A DNA stretch of 61,527 bases from an uncultured Eubacteriales bacterium (GCA_902767225.1 CACXGN010000013.1:1-61527), one strand, 5' to 3'. Counted from the stretch's first letter, positions 29,080 through 37,872 are shown. Translations and numbers: made by a program. Notes: generated by a model not told the origin, from the sequence alone.

Positions 29080-30482
29080 TGCTTATCAAAAAGATAATCA
29101 AAAATAAAAAGAATAACTTACTTGAAGAGAAGATATTCAATTATTCCTTGCAAGACGTGGCTGAACCTCAACTTTACCGCGATATTTTCGATTATAAGCA
29201 CGTTCCGAAGATAATCTTTAATAATCGTCAAGTTCCTATGTCAATGCCTGAAAATATTTGGATAACCGACACTACTTTTAGAGACGGGCAGCAATCCACG
29301 TCTCCCTTTACGGTTGAACAAATCTTAGAACTTTTTAAACTTATGCACAGGCTCGGCGGTAAAAAGGGTATTATCCGTCAGTCGGAATTTTTCATTTATT
29401 CCGAAAAAGACAGAAAAGCCGCAAGAGCGTGTATGGATTTGGGGTATGAATTCCCCGAAGTTACAAGTTGGATAAGGGCTAATAAGAGCGACTTCCAGCT
29501 TGTTAAAGAAATGGGCATGAAAGAGACGGGAATTTTGGTCAGTTGCTCGGATTATCATATCTTTAAGAAGATGAATTTGACCAGATCGCAAGCACTTGAT
29601 AAATATCTCGGAACGGTTAAAGACGCGCTTTCCGCGGGCATAAAACCCAGATGCCATTTTGAAGATATAACCCGTGCGGATTTTTACGGTTTTGTCGTTC
29701 CGTTCGCTACCGAACTTATGAAACTTTCAAAGGAAAGCGGTATTCCGATAAAGGTAAGAGCGTGCGACACTATGGGCTTTGGCGTAAACTTCGTAGGCGC
29801 GGCGCTTCCGAGAAGCGTTCCGGGGATTATATACGGCTTACATCACTATGCCGAAGTTCCTAGCGAAATGTTGGAGTGGCACGGGCATAACGATTTTTAT
29901 AAAGTCGTTACGAACGCTACTACCGCTTGGTTATACGGTTGTTCTTCCGTAAACTGTTCGCTTTTGGGTATCGGCGAAAGAACGGGGAATTGCCCGCTTG
30001 AGGCTATGGCTATCGAATACGCGTCTCTTAAAGGCACGTCGGACGGTATGGATTATACCGCAATTACCGATATTGCCAACTATTTTGAAAAAGAGATAGG
30101 ATACGTTATTCCGCCCAGAACTCCGTTCGTCGGAAGGAGTTTCAATTCCACGAGAGCGGGTATTCACGCCGACGGAATGCTTAAAGACGAAGAGATCTAT
30201 AATATATTCGATACCAAAAAATTGCTAAACAGACCTATGCACGTTTCAATAAACAACACGAGCGGGCTTGCGGGTATCGCTTACTGGATAAACGAATATT
30301 ACGAACTTCCGGAAGGGCATAAAATAGAGAAAAGTCATCCCATCGTTGCAAAGGTAAAAGCGCTTGTAGACGCAGAATATGCGGGCGGCAGGTGCAGCGT
30401 TATGGGGGACGACGAACTTGACTCTATGCTTATGCAATGCGATAAAGAATTTCATAAAAAATTACTGGTTTTTGCCGAATAA
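29079..30482 (+). CDS. HMGL-like acyltransferase, candidate Re-citrate synthase
   Basis: TIM-barrel enzyme of the isopropylmalate/homocitrate synthase superfamily, 467 aa. Signature WITDTTFRDGQQS near the start gives the metal-binding Asp and Arg; EWHGHNDFYK provides the two metal histidines; GERTGNCPLEAM follows. An N-terminal extension of about 65 residues and the absence of a LeuA-type regulatory domain separate it from LeuA. From memory this subfamily (RQSEFFIYSEKDRKA, RCHFEDITRADFYGF) contains the Re-citrate synthases of clostridia, which make citrate from oxaloacetate and acetyl-CoA. No leucine or lysine genes are nearby. The exact substrate is an inference. Confidence 0.6.
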   Translation: MLIKKIIKNKKNNLLEEKIFNYSLQDVAEPQLYRDIFDYKHVPKIIFNNRQVPMSMPENIWITDTTFRDGQQSTSPFTVEQILELFKLMHRLGGKKGIIRQSEFFIYSEKDRKAARACMDLGYEFPEVTSWIRANKSDFQLVKEMGMKETGILVSCSDYHIFKKMNLTRSQALDKYLGTVKDALSAGIKPRCHFEDITRADFYGFVVPFATELMKLSKESGIPIKVRACDTMGFGVNFVGAALPRSVPGIIYGLHHYAEVPSEMLEWHGHNDFYKVVTNATTAWLYGCSSVNCSLLGIGERTGNCPLEAMAIEYASLKGTSDGMDYTAITDIANYFEKEIGYVIPPRTPFVGRSFNSTRAGIHADGMLKDEEIYNIFDTKKLLNRPMHVSINNTSGLAGIAYWINEYYELPEGHKIEKSHPIVAKVKALVDAEYAGGRCSVMGDDELDSMLMQCDKEFHKKLLVFAE

Positions 30483-30555
30483 TTTAAAAAAACTATTGTA
30501 ATTTAAATGAAAATATAATAAAATATATTTAATCAAACGGTAGGAGGCTGATTTT

Positions 30556-30960
30556 ATGAAAATTATTTACGGACCGAAAGGCTCTGGAAAAACCAAGGCG
30601 ATAATCGATAGCGCAAATGAAGCGCTTGCCAAGGCGAAAGGGCACGTCGTTTTTATTACCGACACAAGCAGATATTCTCTCGATATCAATTATCAAATTA
30701 GATTACTTGACGTAACAAAATTTGCTATTCAAAATGCAGACGGGTTCAGAGGTTTTATTAAAGGTATCGTGGCGGCAAGCGGCGATAACGAATTTATTTA
30801 CATAGACGGTATCGCAAGAATTTGCGGTAAACCGCTTTCCGAACTTCAAAATATTTTCGAAGCGATTGATAAGCTCGAAAAAGATTTCGGCGTTAAATTC
30901 GTTTTAACGGTAAGCGCGGCTAAAGAAGATTTACCGGAGTTCGTTATAAATTATCTATAA
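30556..30960 (+). CDS. Small P-loop ATP-binding protein, function unknown
   Basis: The 134-aa protein starts with a Walker A loop IIYGPKGSGKTKAII (lysine 13 region) and has a possible Walker B FIYIDGI near residue 85. Similar short proteins are common and conserved in Clostridia, where no function is established. It has a GGAGG site and its own AT-rich upstream region with weak TTGTAA/TAAAAT boxes. Confidence 0.75.
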   Translation: MKIIYGPKGSGKTKAIIDSANEALAKAKGHVVFITDTSRYSLDINYQIRLLDVTKFAIQNADGFRGFIKGIVAASGDNEFIYIDGIARICGKPLSELQNIFEAIDKLEKDFGVKFVLTVSAAKEDLPEFVINYL

Positions 30961-30963
30961 TAC

Positions 30964-30993
30964 TTGATTTTTTATAATAAAATAGTGTAAAAT
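30964..30993 (+). promoter_or_regulatory. Putative thrC promoter upstream of a terminator hairpin
   Basis: TTGATT (30964-30969) and TAAAAT (30988-30993) are 18 bp apart. The predicted start near 31000 falls inside the first arm of the hairpin below, so RNAs from this promoter could not form it, whereas readthrough RNAs would. Confidence 0.45.
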
Positions 30994-31029
30994 AAAAGTC
31001 GGAGAAATTCCGACTTTTTATTTTTTTTC
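30994..31029 (+). terminator. Intrinsic terminator just before thrC
   Basis: AAAAGTCGGA (30994-31003) pairs with TCCGACTTTT (31009-31018), followed by TA and eight T. The thrC ribosome binding site CGGAGG begins directly after the T-tract. Confidence 0.75.
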
Positions 31030-31037
31030 GGAGGCTT

Positions 31038-32516
31038 ATGAAATTTTACAGCACAAGAGGGAAAGATACCGTTAATTCGGCTGCGGAGGCTATTGTTAAA
31101 GGTCTTTCAAGCGACGGTGGATTGTTCGTTCCGGAAACTTTTCCCGATTTTTCAGATAAATTAGAAAATATGCTCTCTATGGAGTATTACGAGCGTGCAA
31201 ATTATATTTTAAGTGCGTTTATGCCCGAGTATGGTGACGAACTTAAAGTTAAATGCAAAGCGGCATACGATAAGTTTGAAAATTCCGAACCTGCGCCGGT
31301 TGTTAAAGTTGACGATAATTTTTATATTACCGAACTTTTCCACGGCCCGACGCTCGCTTTTAAAGACGTTGCTTTAACGCTTTTACCGTTCCTTTTGAAA
31401 AAAGGTTCGACCGTTTGCGGAATTAAGGAAGATATTTTGGTTTTAGTTGCAACGAGTGGCGATACGGGGAAAGCGGCGCTTGAAGGTTTTAAAAATGCCG
31501 ACGGCAATAAGATAATGGTCTTTTATCCGACGGGCGGCGTTTCCGATATGCAAAAACTTCAAATGTCCACCCAAGAAGGTGAAAACGTTAACGTCGTAAG
31601 CGTCGTTGGGAATTTTGACGATTGCCAGTCTACGGTAAAAAAGATTTTTTCGGATGAAAAGTTTGCCGAAGACTTAAAGAAAAAAGGCTACCGTTTATCG
31701 AGCGCCAACTCTATAAACTTCGGTAGGCTTGCACCCCAGATCACTTACTATTTTTCGTCTTATTGCGATTTAGTTAGTTCGGGTGAAATATCTATGGGCG
31801 ATAAGGTTGATTTCGTTGTTCCGACAGGGAACTTCGGAAATATTCTTGCCGGATATTACGCTAAAAAAATGGGGCTTCCGATCGATAAACTTGTTTGTGC
31901 GTCTAACCGCAACAACGTTTTAACCGAATTTTTCGCAAGCGGAAAATACGATAAGAACAGAGAGTTTTATAAAACAACTTCGCCTTCTATGGATATTTTG
32001 ATTTCAAGCAACTTAGAAAGACTTGTATTTGAAGTTTCCGACAGAAATTGCGATCTTACCGCAAAGCGTATGGAAGAACTTAAAAATACCGGTGTATATG
32101 AAGTTTCTAAAACCGAACTTAATAAAATGGCGGAAACTTTCTATGCCGATTTTGCGGATGAAGAAGAGTGCAAAGAAACAATTGCCGAAGTGTTCGACGA
32201 AAACGGATATTTAATGGATCCGCATACTGCCGTCGCCGTTTCGGTATATAAAAAGTATAAGTCTTATACCGGAAGCAATAAACCTGTTGTCGTTTTATCA
32301 ACGGCAAGTCCTTATAAATTCGGGCAGGCGGTAAGCGAGGCTTTATTCGGAAAGAAGATTAAAGACGCGTTTATCGCGGCGGAAAAAATCTCGGAACAAT
32401 CTGCCGTTCCTATTCCCGAAAATATTTTGTCGCTTAAAAATAAACCTATCCGTTTTAATAAGTCGATCGATAAGGCGGACGCAGAAGACGAAGTTTTGAA
32501 TTTTATCAATAAATAA
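31038..32516 (+). CDS. thrC: Threonine synthase
   Basis: PLP enzyme converting O-phosphohomoserine to threonine. The 492-aa protein has MKFYSTRG at the start, the PLP lysine Lys109 in GPTLAFKDVAL and the phosphate loop VATSGDTGKAALEGF. Its length places it in the longer (yeast/E. coli-like) class. No other threonine genes are adjacent; trpS follows after 10 nt. Confidence 0.95.
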   Translation: MKFYSTRGKDTVNSAAEAIVKGLSSDGGLFVPETFPDFSDKLENMLSMEYYERANYILSAFMPEYGDELKVKCKAAYDKFENSEPAPVVKVDDNFYITELFHGPTLAFKDVALTLLPFLLKKGSTVCGIKEDILVLVATSGDTGKAALEGFKNADGNKIMVFYPTGGVSDMQKLQMSTQEGENVNVVSVVGNFDDCQSTVKKIFSDEKFAEDLKKKGYRLSSANSINFGRLAPQITYYFSSYCDLVSSGEISMGDKVDFVVPTGNFGNILAGYYAKKMGLPIDKLVCASNRNNVLTEFFASGKYDKNREFYKTTSPSMDILISSNLERLVFEVSDRNCDLTAKRMEELKNTGVYEVSKTELNKMAETFYADFADEEECKETIAEVFDENGYLMDPHTAVAVSVYKKYKSYTGSNKPVVVLSTASPYKFGQAVSEALFGKKIKDAFIAAEKISEQSAVPIPENILSLKNKPIRFNKSIDKADAEDEVLNFINK

Positions 32517-32526
32517 TTATAGAAAA

Positions 32527-33540
32527 ATGGAAAATATGGAAGAAAAGAAAGTATTATTCAGCGCGATTCAGCCGAGCGGAATACTCACCATAGGGAATTA
32601 TCTTGGCGCGCTTAAAAACTTTAAGAAATTACAAGACGAATATAAAAGTATTTTTTCGCTTGCCGATCTGCATACTTTAACCGTTCGCCAAGTTCCCGCC
32701 GATCTTAAAAAGAACACGTATGAACTTGCCGCGCTTTATTTGGCTTGCGGCCTCGATCCCGAAAGATCGGTTATTTTCGCTCAGTCGCACGTGCCGGCTC
32801 ACGCGGAACTTACGTGGATTTTAAACACGGTAACGTATCCCGGCGAACTTTCGCGTATGACGCAGTTTAAGGATAAAAGTATTAAGCATGAAGATAATAT
32901 CAATATGGCTTTAATGGACTATCCCGTTTTGATGGCTGCGGATATTTTGCTTTACCAAACCGAACTTGTTCCCGTGGGGGAAGACCAAAAACAGCATCTT
33001 GAATTATCGCGTGATCTTGCCGAAAGGTTTAATAATAGATTTGGCGAAACTTTTAAAGTTCCCGAACCATATATCACTCCGTCGGTCGGAAGGATTAGAA
33101 GTTTAACCGAACCCGAAAAGAAAATGAGTAAGTCTGACGCGAACGAAAACGGTTATATTTCGATTAACGACGATAAAGACGCTATTATAAGGAAATTTAA
33201 ACGCGCAGTAACCGATAGCGATAATAAAATTGTCGTTTCGCCCGAAAAACCGGGGATAACTAACCTTATCAATATCTATTCGGCATTTACGGGAAAGAAC
33301 GCTAAGGAAACCGAACTTGAATTTGAAGGTAAACTTTACGGTGAATTTAAGTTAAAGGTCGGCGAAGCCGTTGCGGACGTTATCGATCCGCTCCGTTTAG
33401 AGAAAAACAAATATTTGCAGGATAAAGATTATCTCGATTCGGTTTTAAAACGCGGTGCGGAAACGGCGCAATATCTGGCTAATAAAACTTTAAGAAAGGT
33501 CTATAAAAAAGTCGGACTCCTTCCGATCGCAAGGGGATAA
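32527..33540 (+). CDS. trpS: Tryptophanyl-tRNA synthetase
   Basis: Class I synthetase, 337 aa. TIGN (residues 21-24, the HIGH motif) lies in PSGILTIGNYLGALK, and KMSKS is at 199-203. The DLHTLTVRQ and MAADILLYQTELVPVGEDQKQHLEL motifs are typical. A second ATG at 32536 is possible. No T-box leader is visible upstream. Confidence 0.97.
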   Translation: MENMEEKKVLFSAIQPSGILTIGNYLGALKNFKKLQDEYKSIFSLADLHTLTVRQVPADLKKNTYELAALYLACGLDPERSVIFAQSHVPAHAELTWILNTVTYPGELSRMTQFKDKSIKHEDNINMALMDYPVLMAADILLYQTELVPVGEDQKQHLELSRDLAERFNNRFGETFKVPEPYITPSVGRIRSLTEPEKKMSKSDANENGYISINDDKDAIIRKFKRAVTDSDNKIVVSPEKPGITNLINIYSAFTGKNAKETELEFEGKLYGEFKLKVGEAVADVIDPLRLEKNKYLQDKDYLDSVLKRGAETAQYLANKTLRKVYKKVGLLPIARG

Positions 33541-33541
33541 A

Positions 33542-34408
33542 ATGTTCGGGTATATAAAAACCGATTATCCGAATCTTTACGTTAAAGATACGGTTTTATA
33601 TCGTTCTATGTATTGCGGGCTATGTAAAAGCATAGGCAAATGCTCGGGGGCTTGCGCTCGCCTTGCTCTTAATTATGACTTGACCTTTTTGTCGGTTTTA
33701 ATGCATAATTTAGCCGATAAAGATATAGTTATAGAAAAAAAGCGTTGTATAATACACTGGTTTTTCGGTCATCCCGTTGCCAAAACGGACAATCTTTCTT
33801 TAAGAATAGGCGCTCTCAACGTTATTTTGGCCTACTATAAAATAAACGACGATATTATCGATAGCAAAAAAGGTAAGATAAAAAGAAGATTTTTCGCTAA
33901 GGGTTATAAAAAAGCAAAGGGATACGAACCCGTGCTTGACAGTATCGTTAAAAACAATTATGCGGCTCTTCGCGATTATGAAAAATCGAAGGGAAACAGT
34001 ATCGATATTGCGGCGGACTTTTTCGGCACAATGATCAAAGAAATCGTCAGAGATTTGCTTGCGGATAATTGCACCGCAGATATTGATAACGTAGCATACT
34101 GTCTTGGAAAATGGATATATTTGATCGACGCGTTGGACGATTTCGATAAGGATAAAAAGAAAAAAAATTATAACGTTTTTCATTACGCTTTTGCCGATTG
34201 CGAGAATAAATCGGAACTTATGCAAAAGCATAAAGAAGAGATCGAGTTTATTTTCGGTTCGGTTTTAAGTGAACTTTGTGAACTTTCCGGTAAACTTAAT
34301 TATAAATTCAACCATGATTTGCTTGATAACGTTTTTTATAAAGGGCTTTATAAACAAACCGTATCTGTTATGGAGGGTAAAAAATGCAAGAAAACTACAA
34401 AATTTTAG
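33542..34408 (+). CDS. DUF5685 family protein
   Basis: The 288-aa protein begins MFGYIKTDYPNLYVKD and has the SMYCGLCKSIGK cysteine pair typical of DUF5685, a family of unknown function common in Clostridia. It is basic, largely helical and without clear membrane spans. It starts 1 nt after trpS and overlaps the next gene by 25 nt; DUF5685 and the J-like protein are probably a functional pair. Confidence 0.8.
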   Translation: MFGYIKTDYPNLYVKDTVLYRSMYCGLCKSIGKCSGACARLALNYDLTFLSVLMHNLADKDIVIEKKRCIIHWFFGHPVAKTDNLSLRIGALNVILAYYKINDDIIDSKKGKIKRRFFAKGYKKAKGYEPVLDSIVKNNYAALRDYEKSKGNSIDIAADFFGTMIKEIVRDLLADNCTADIDNVAYCLGKWIYLIDALDDFDKDKKKKNYNVFHYAFADCENKSELMQKHKEEIEFIFGSVLSELCELSGKLNYKFNHDLLDNVFYKGLYKQTVSVMEGKKCKKTTKF

Positions 34409-35001
34409 GCGTTTCCGAAAACGCAACCGATGAAGAAATAGATAAAGCGTATAACGAACTTAAAAATAAATATATGCAGGATAGATTTTTAGAAGGCGAA
34501 GCGGGAAACCTTGCGGCTAAAAACCTTACTAAACTTGAAACGGCATATTCCGAAATCCGTTCTGACAGAAGTCAGCGTCCGAATTTTGAAGATGGGGCGG
34601 ATAACTTTGCTGATATAGAAAAACTTATTAAAGATGGCAATCTTTCCGAAGCGCAATCTAAACTTGACGCTTTTTCCGAAAGAAATGCCGAATGGCATTA
34701 TCTTCAATCTGTGGTTTTTTACAAGAAAAACTGGATGAACGAAAGTAGAAAGCAATTAGAACTTGCCTTAGAACTCGATCCGAACAACTCGAAATATAAG
34801 GATTCTAAAGAAAAACTTGAAAAATTCATAAATAATAACGGAAACAGATTTCACTCCGGTAACGCCAACTTTCAAAATACAAACGCGGGAACTTCTCAAA
34901 CCGATCGTCAAATGGGTGGCGACGGGTGCTCTTCCATGGCGGAGTGCTGCGCGACTTATTGCCTTATGAACATGCTTTGCAACATTTGTTGTAGACTATG
35001 A
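34384..35001 (+). CDS. J-domain-like protein without HPD motif, Cys-rich tail
   Basis: The 205-aa protein has a J-domain-like N-terminus (YKILGVSENATDEEIDKAYNEL, residues 5-26), but the HPD that stimulates Hsp70 is replaced by Met-Gln-Asp. A TPR-like helical segment follows (about 80-150, ending ALELDPNNSKYKDSKEKL), then a Ser/Asn/Gly-rich linker and a tail with seven cysteines in the last 24 residues. GGAGGG precedes the ATG inside the DUF5685 gene. It may be a scaffold rather than an Hsp70 co-chaperone. Confidence 0.75.
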   Translation: MQENYKILGVSENATDEEIDKAYNELKNKYMQDRFLEGEAGNLAAKNLTKLETAYSEIRSDRSQRPNFEDGADNFADIEKLIKDGNLSEAQSKLDAFSERNAEWHYLQSVVFYKKNWMNESRKQLELALELDPNNSKYKDSKEKLEKFINNNGNRFHSGNANFQNTNAGTSQTDRQMGGDGCSSMAECCATYCLMNMLCNICCRL

Positions 35002-35531
35002 AAAGCAAAGTTATTGCGCTTTCCGCAATATCGGCGGGGATAATTGCGATCATTTTAACACTTGGCGCATATATTGAATTTATCGATTTGTTTTCGATAG
35101 TCGTTGCGTCGGTTTTTGTGTTGCTTCCGCTATACTATAATTCATATCTCGGCTCGTTTTTATGCTATCTTGCGGGCGGAGTTATAGCGTTTTTATTCGC
35201 GGGATTTAATATATATTCGCTTGTTTTTCCGTCTTATTTACTGTTTTTCGGTATTTATCCGATTATTAAATGCCTTTTGACCGATAAAAACGTGAATAAA
35301 TGGCTAATACTTTTTTGCGGGCTTATTTGGTGCGTTGGCGCTTTTTACGGAATGTATTTTTATTATATAGGCGTAATGGGGCAAGTGCTTTCAGGGCTTC
35401 CAGAGTGGGTTATGAACGGAATATTGTATTTTATCGGTGCGGTTGCGATCGTGTTCTATCTTATTTACGCTAAGTTTATCTCGATGTTCCGTATTTTTAT
35501 GAATAAATATTTAGGTAAAATTATTAAATAA
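34998..35531 (+). CDS. Integral membrane protein, unknown function
   Basis: The 177-aa protein is hydrophobic throughout, with about five to six membrane helices (near 5-25, 30-46, 50-70, 72-92, 102-127, 138-160) and a short basic tail. It overlaps the preceding gene by 4 nt and abuts rlmD, so it belongs to the DUF5685/J-like cluster and may be its membrane partner. Confidence 0.75.
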   Translation: MKSKVIALSAISAGIIAIILTLGAYIEFIDLFSIVVASVFVLLPLYYNSYLGSFLCYLAGGVIAFLFAGFNIYSLVFPSYLLFFGIYPIIKCLLTDKNVNKWLILFCGLIWCVGAFYGMYFYYIGVMGQVLSGLPEWVMNGILYFIGAVAIVFYLIYAKFISMFRIFMNKYLGKIIK

Positions 35532-36922
35532 TGCAAAAGAATTTTGAATATATAGGCGTCGTAGAAGACGTTGGGATTAACGGAGAGGGCATAATAAAAC
35601 AAGACGGTCTTGTTGTATTTGTGCCTTTTTCATATCTCGGCGAAAAAATTAAATATAAAGTATTAAAAACTGACAAAAAATTTGCCTATGGCAAAGTTAT
35701 CGAAGTTCTATCTCCGAGCAGCAATAGGGTTAAACCGATTTGCGACGCGTATTTTAAATGCGGCGGATGTTCTTTGCAACATATAAGTTATAAAGAGCAA
35801 CTTGTTTTTAAGCAAAATCTCGTTAAAAATGCGTTCAAAAAGGTGGCGAATATCGATTTTAAAGTCGAATGCGTCGAGCCAAGCGATAATGAATTTAGAT
35901 ACAGAAACAAATTGCAACTTCCGATTTCCTACGATAAAGGCGAAAATCATATAGGTTTTTACGCGCAAAACTCGCATAGGGTAATTCCCATTTACGATTG
36001 CCCGATAAATCCTGTATGGACAAAAAATATTATTTCGGTTTTTCACGATTATATTAAAATTAACGATCTTAAAGGTTATTCGGAAGGGGAAAATTACGAT
36101 TTGCGCGAAGTTACCGTTCGCGAAGTCAACGGAAAACTTATTATCGTTGTCGTGTTTAAAAATAAGAAAGATAGAAACACGCAAAGTTTAATTGATATTT
36201 TAGACAGTAAACTTGATTGCGAATACTCACTCTTTTTTAATTACAACGATTCGACGTCAAACGTTATTTACGGGGAAGAATTCAGACTTGTTAAAGGTGA
36301 ACCGTCATATTCTTCCGAACTTTTAGGCGTTAAATTTAAAATGGGTGTATTAAGCTTTATGCAAGTCAATGATAACGTCTGTGAAAAGTTATATAGTTAT
36401 GTAGTGGGAAAAATCAGTAACGATATAGACACGGTTATAGACGCTTATAGCGGGGCTGGGCTTATGACCGCGCTTTTATCTAAAAACGCAAAAAGGGCTT
36501 ATGGGATCGAAATAATAAAAGAGGCAGTCGATAGCGCAAACGCCTTGGCGCGTTTCAATGGCTTAGATAAAAAGATAAGTAATTTACTTGGGAAATGCGA
36601 AGAGATTATGCCTGACCTAATAGATAAAGTAAGTAAAGAAGGTTCTGTTTCTGTCGTTTTGGATCCGCCGAGAAAAGGTTGTGATAAAAAGGTTATAGAC
36701 GCATTGCTTAAAGCAAGGCCTAACGAAATAGTTTACGTATCTTGTATGCCGTCAACTCTTGCAAGAGACGTAGGGCTGCTTACGGGAACTTTAACTTATG
36801 AAAACGAAAAGATAGAAAAAGGAAACGGCGAAGGCGAATATGAAATTAAATCGATAAAGCCTTTCGATATGTTTCCGCAAACCAAACACGTTGAGACGGT
36901 TTGCCATTTGGTAAGAAAATAA
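35531..36922 (+). CDS. rlmD: 23S rRNA (uracil-5-)-methyltransferase RlmD/RumA type
   Basis: SAM-dependent m5U methyltransferase of 463 aa with an N-terminal TRAM domain, an iron-sulfur site Cys71-x5-Cys77-x2-Cys80 with a fourth cysteine in YDCPINP, DAYSGAGLMT as SAM motif, LDPPRKGCD, and the nucleophile in VYVSCMPSTLARD. RlmCD-type dual specificity is possible. It overlaps the membrane-protein gene by 1 nt and is followed by a terminator. Confidence 0.92.
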   Translation: MQKNFEYIGVVEDVGINGEGIIKQDGLVVFVPFSYLGEKIKYKVLKTDKKFAYGKVIEVLSPSSNRVKPICDAYFKCGGCSLQHISYKEQLVFKQNLVKNAFKKVANIDFKVECVEPSDNEFRYRNKLQLPISYDKGENHIGFYAQNSHRVIPIYDCPINPVWTKNIISVFHDYIKINDLKGYSEGENYDLREVTVREVNGKLIIVVVFKNKKDRNTQSLIDILDSKLDCEYSLFFNYNDSTSNVIYGEEFRLVKGEPSYSSELLGVKFKMGVLSFMQVNDNVCEKLYSYVVGKISNDIDTVIDAYSGAGLMTALLSKNAKRAYGIEIIKEAVDSANALARFNGLDKKISNLLGKCEEIMPDLIDKVSKEGSVSVVLDPPRKGCDKKVIDALLKARPNEIVYVSCMPSTLARDVGLLTGTLTYENEKIEKGNGEGEYEIKSIKPFDMFPQTKHVETVCHLVRK

Positions 36923-36940
36923 AATTAGTTATTAAAAAGC

Positions 36941-36968
36941 AAAAATTCGGGAAGTCCCGAATTTTTTG
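36941..36968 (+). terminator. Intrinsic terminator after rlmD
   Basis: AATTCGGG (36944-36951) pairs with CCCGAATT (36956-36963), with further A-T pairs and a T-run, ending the trpS-rlmD unit. Confidence 0.85.
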
Positions 36969-37026
36969 TTTTTAATGTAAATAGCACTCATAAATCCTTA
37001 AAACCGTCAGTATATTTATATAAAAG

Positions 37027-37098
37027 TTATCAACACCAAGTAATAAAATTTGGCTATAAAACTGTTGATAAACCCCAAAATAGGGCGAGTTATCAACA
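37027..37098. promoter_or_regulatory. Cluster of three identical DnaA-box-like 9-mers
   Basis: TTATCAACA occurs at 37027-37035 (+), 37063-37071 (-) and 37090-37098 (+), all perfect copies, spaced 36 and 27 bp. The sequence differs by one base from the bacterial DnaA-box consensus TTATCCACA and is itself a known variant. The cluster fills the rlmD-cwlD spacer together with AT-rich DNA and overlaps the expected cwlD promoter. It may be a DnaA-controlled promoter, a DnaA-titrating site or part of an origin. Confidence 0.65.
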
Positions 37099-37110
37099 TT
37101 TGGAGATTGC

Positions 37111-37824
37111 ATGTTCGTATTAAAAAGAAGAAATATTATCATTATATCTGTGCTTATTATTACTGCGCTTACTTTTATTTTGTGTTTCGGGGCTTTGTCT
37201 GCCAAAAGTATCGGAAATTACGATAAGCGAACCGTTAAAGTCGTGCTTGATGCGGGGCACGGCGGTATCGACGGTGGTGTTACCGGAATAAACACGGGTG
37301 TTAAAGAAAGCGTACTTAATCTTAAAGTGGTAAATAAACTTGAAAATTATTTGGTAAATGCCGGAATTAAGGTGGTTTTGACGCGTTCAACCGACGCGGG
37401 GCTATACGGCGTTGCAACATCTAACTTAAAGAAAAAAGACATGCAAAAAAGGAAAGAGATAATCGAGGCGGCAGATCCGAATTTGGTTATAAGTATTCAT
37501 ATGAATAAATACTCCGTTTCAACCCGTCGTGGGGCGCAAGTGTTTTATAAGCCGAACGACGAGCAGGGTAAAATTTTAGCCGATTCTATCCAAAATAGTT
37601 TTAACAGGATGGAAAGTTCAAAAAGGGAATATTCGGCGCTTTCTGGGGATTATTTTATATTAAATTGCAGCGATTATCCGTCGGTTATATGCGAGTGCGG
37701 CTTTTTATCTAATCCGGATGACGAAGCGCTTTTGATAACAGACGAGTATCAAGACGAAGTCGCTTACACGATTTTTAAGGGAATAATCGGATATCTATCG
37801 AGCGAAACGATTATTTTCACTTAA
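37111..37824 (+). CDS. cwlD: N-acetylmuramoyl-L-alanine amidase, CwlD type
   Basis: Zinc amidase (Amidase_3) of 237 aa, the same length as Bacillus CwlD, which removes stem peptides to make cortex muramic-delta-lactam. An N-terminal membrane helix (about 8-30) exports it. Metal and catalytic residues are His50 (DAGHGGIDGG), Glu66, His130 (SIHMN) and Glu195 (ICECGFLSNPDDE). TTTGGAG lies before the ATG. The spore role is inferred from length, lack of extra domains and the presence of spoVM and sigH in the same window. Confidence 0.85.
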   Translation: MFVLKRRNIIIISVLIITALTFILCFGALSAKSIGNYDKRTVKVVLDAGHGGIDGGVTGINTGVKESVLNLKVVNKLENYLVNAGIKVVLTRSTDAGLYGVATSNLKKKDMQKRKEIIEAADPNLVISIHMNKYSVSTRRGAQVFYKPNDEQGKILADSIQNSFNRMESSKREYSALSGDYFILNCSDYPSVICECGFLSNPDDEALLITDEYQDEVAYTIFKGIIGYLSSETIIFT

Positions 37825-37847
37825 TAAAATTATTTTTATTAATTATT

Positions 37848-37871
37848 GCCCGACAAAAAGTCGGGCTTTTT
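37848..37871 (+). terminator. Intrinsic terminator after cwlD
   Basis: GCCCGAC (37848-37854) pairs with GTCGGGC (37860-37866) around A5, followed by TTTTTATT. Confidence 0.88.
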
Positions 37872-37872
37872 A

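Noticed and set aside
29079..30482. Annotation as 2-isopropylmalate synthase (leuA)
   Set aside because: There is no C-terminal LeuA regulatory domain, the N-terminus differs, and no leucine genes are near; a Re-citrate synthase type is preferred but unproven.
30483..31037. T-box or riboswitch before thrC/trpS
   Set aside because: The spacer holds only a promoter-like pair and a simple terminator; no T-box sequence or conserved riboswitch core is present.
36972..37205. 77-codon minus-strand frame across the rlmD-cwlD spacer
   Set aside because: It overlaps the DnaA-box cluster and the cwlD start, has no family-like features or ribosome binding site, and is Ile/Leu-rich as expected from AT-rich DNA.
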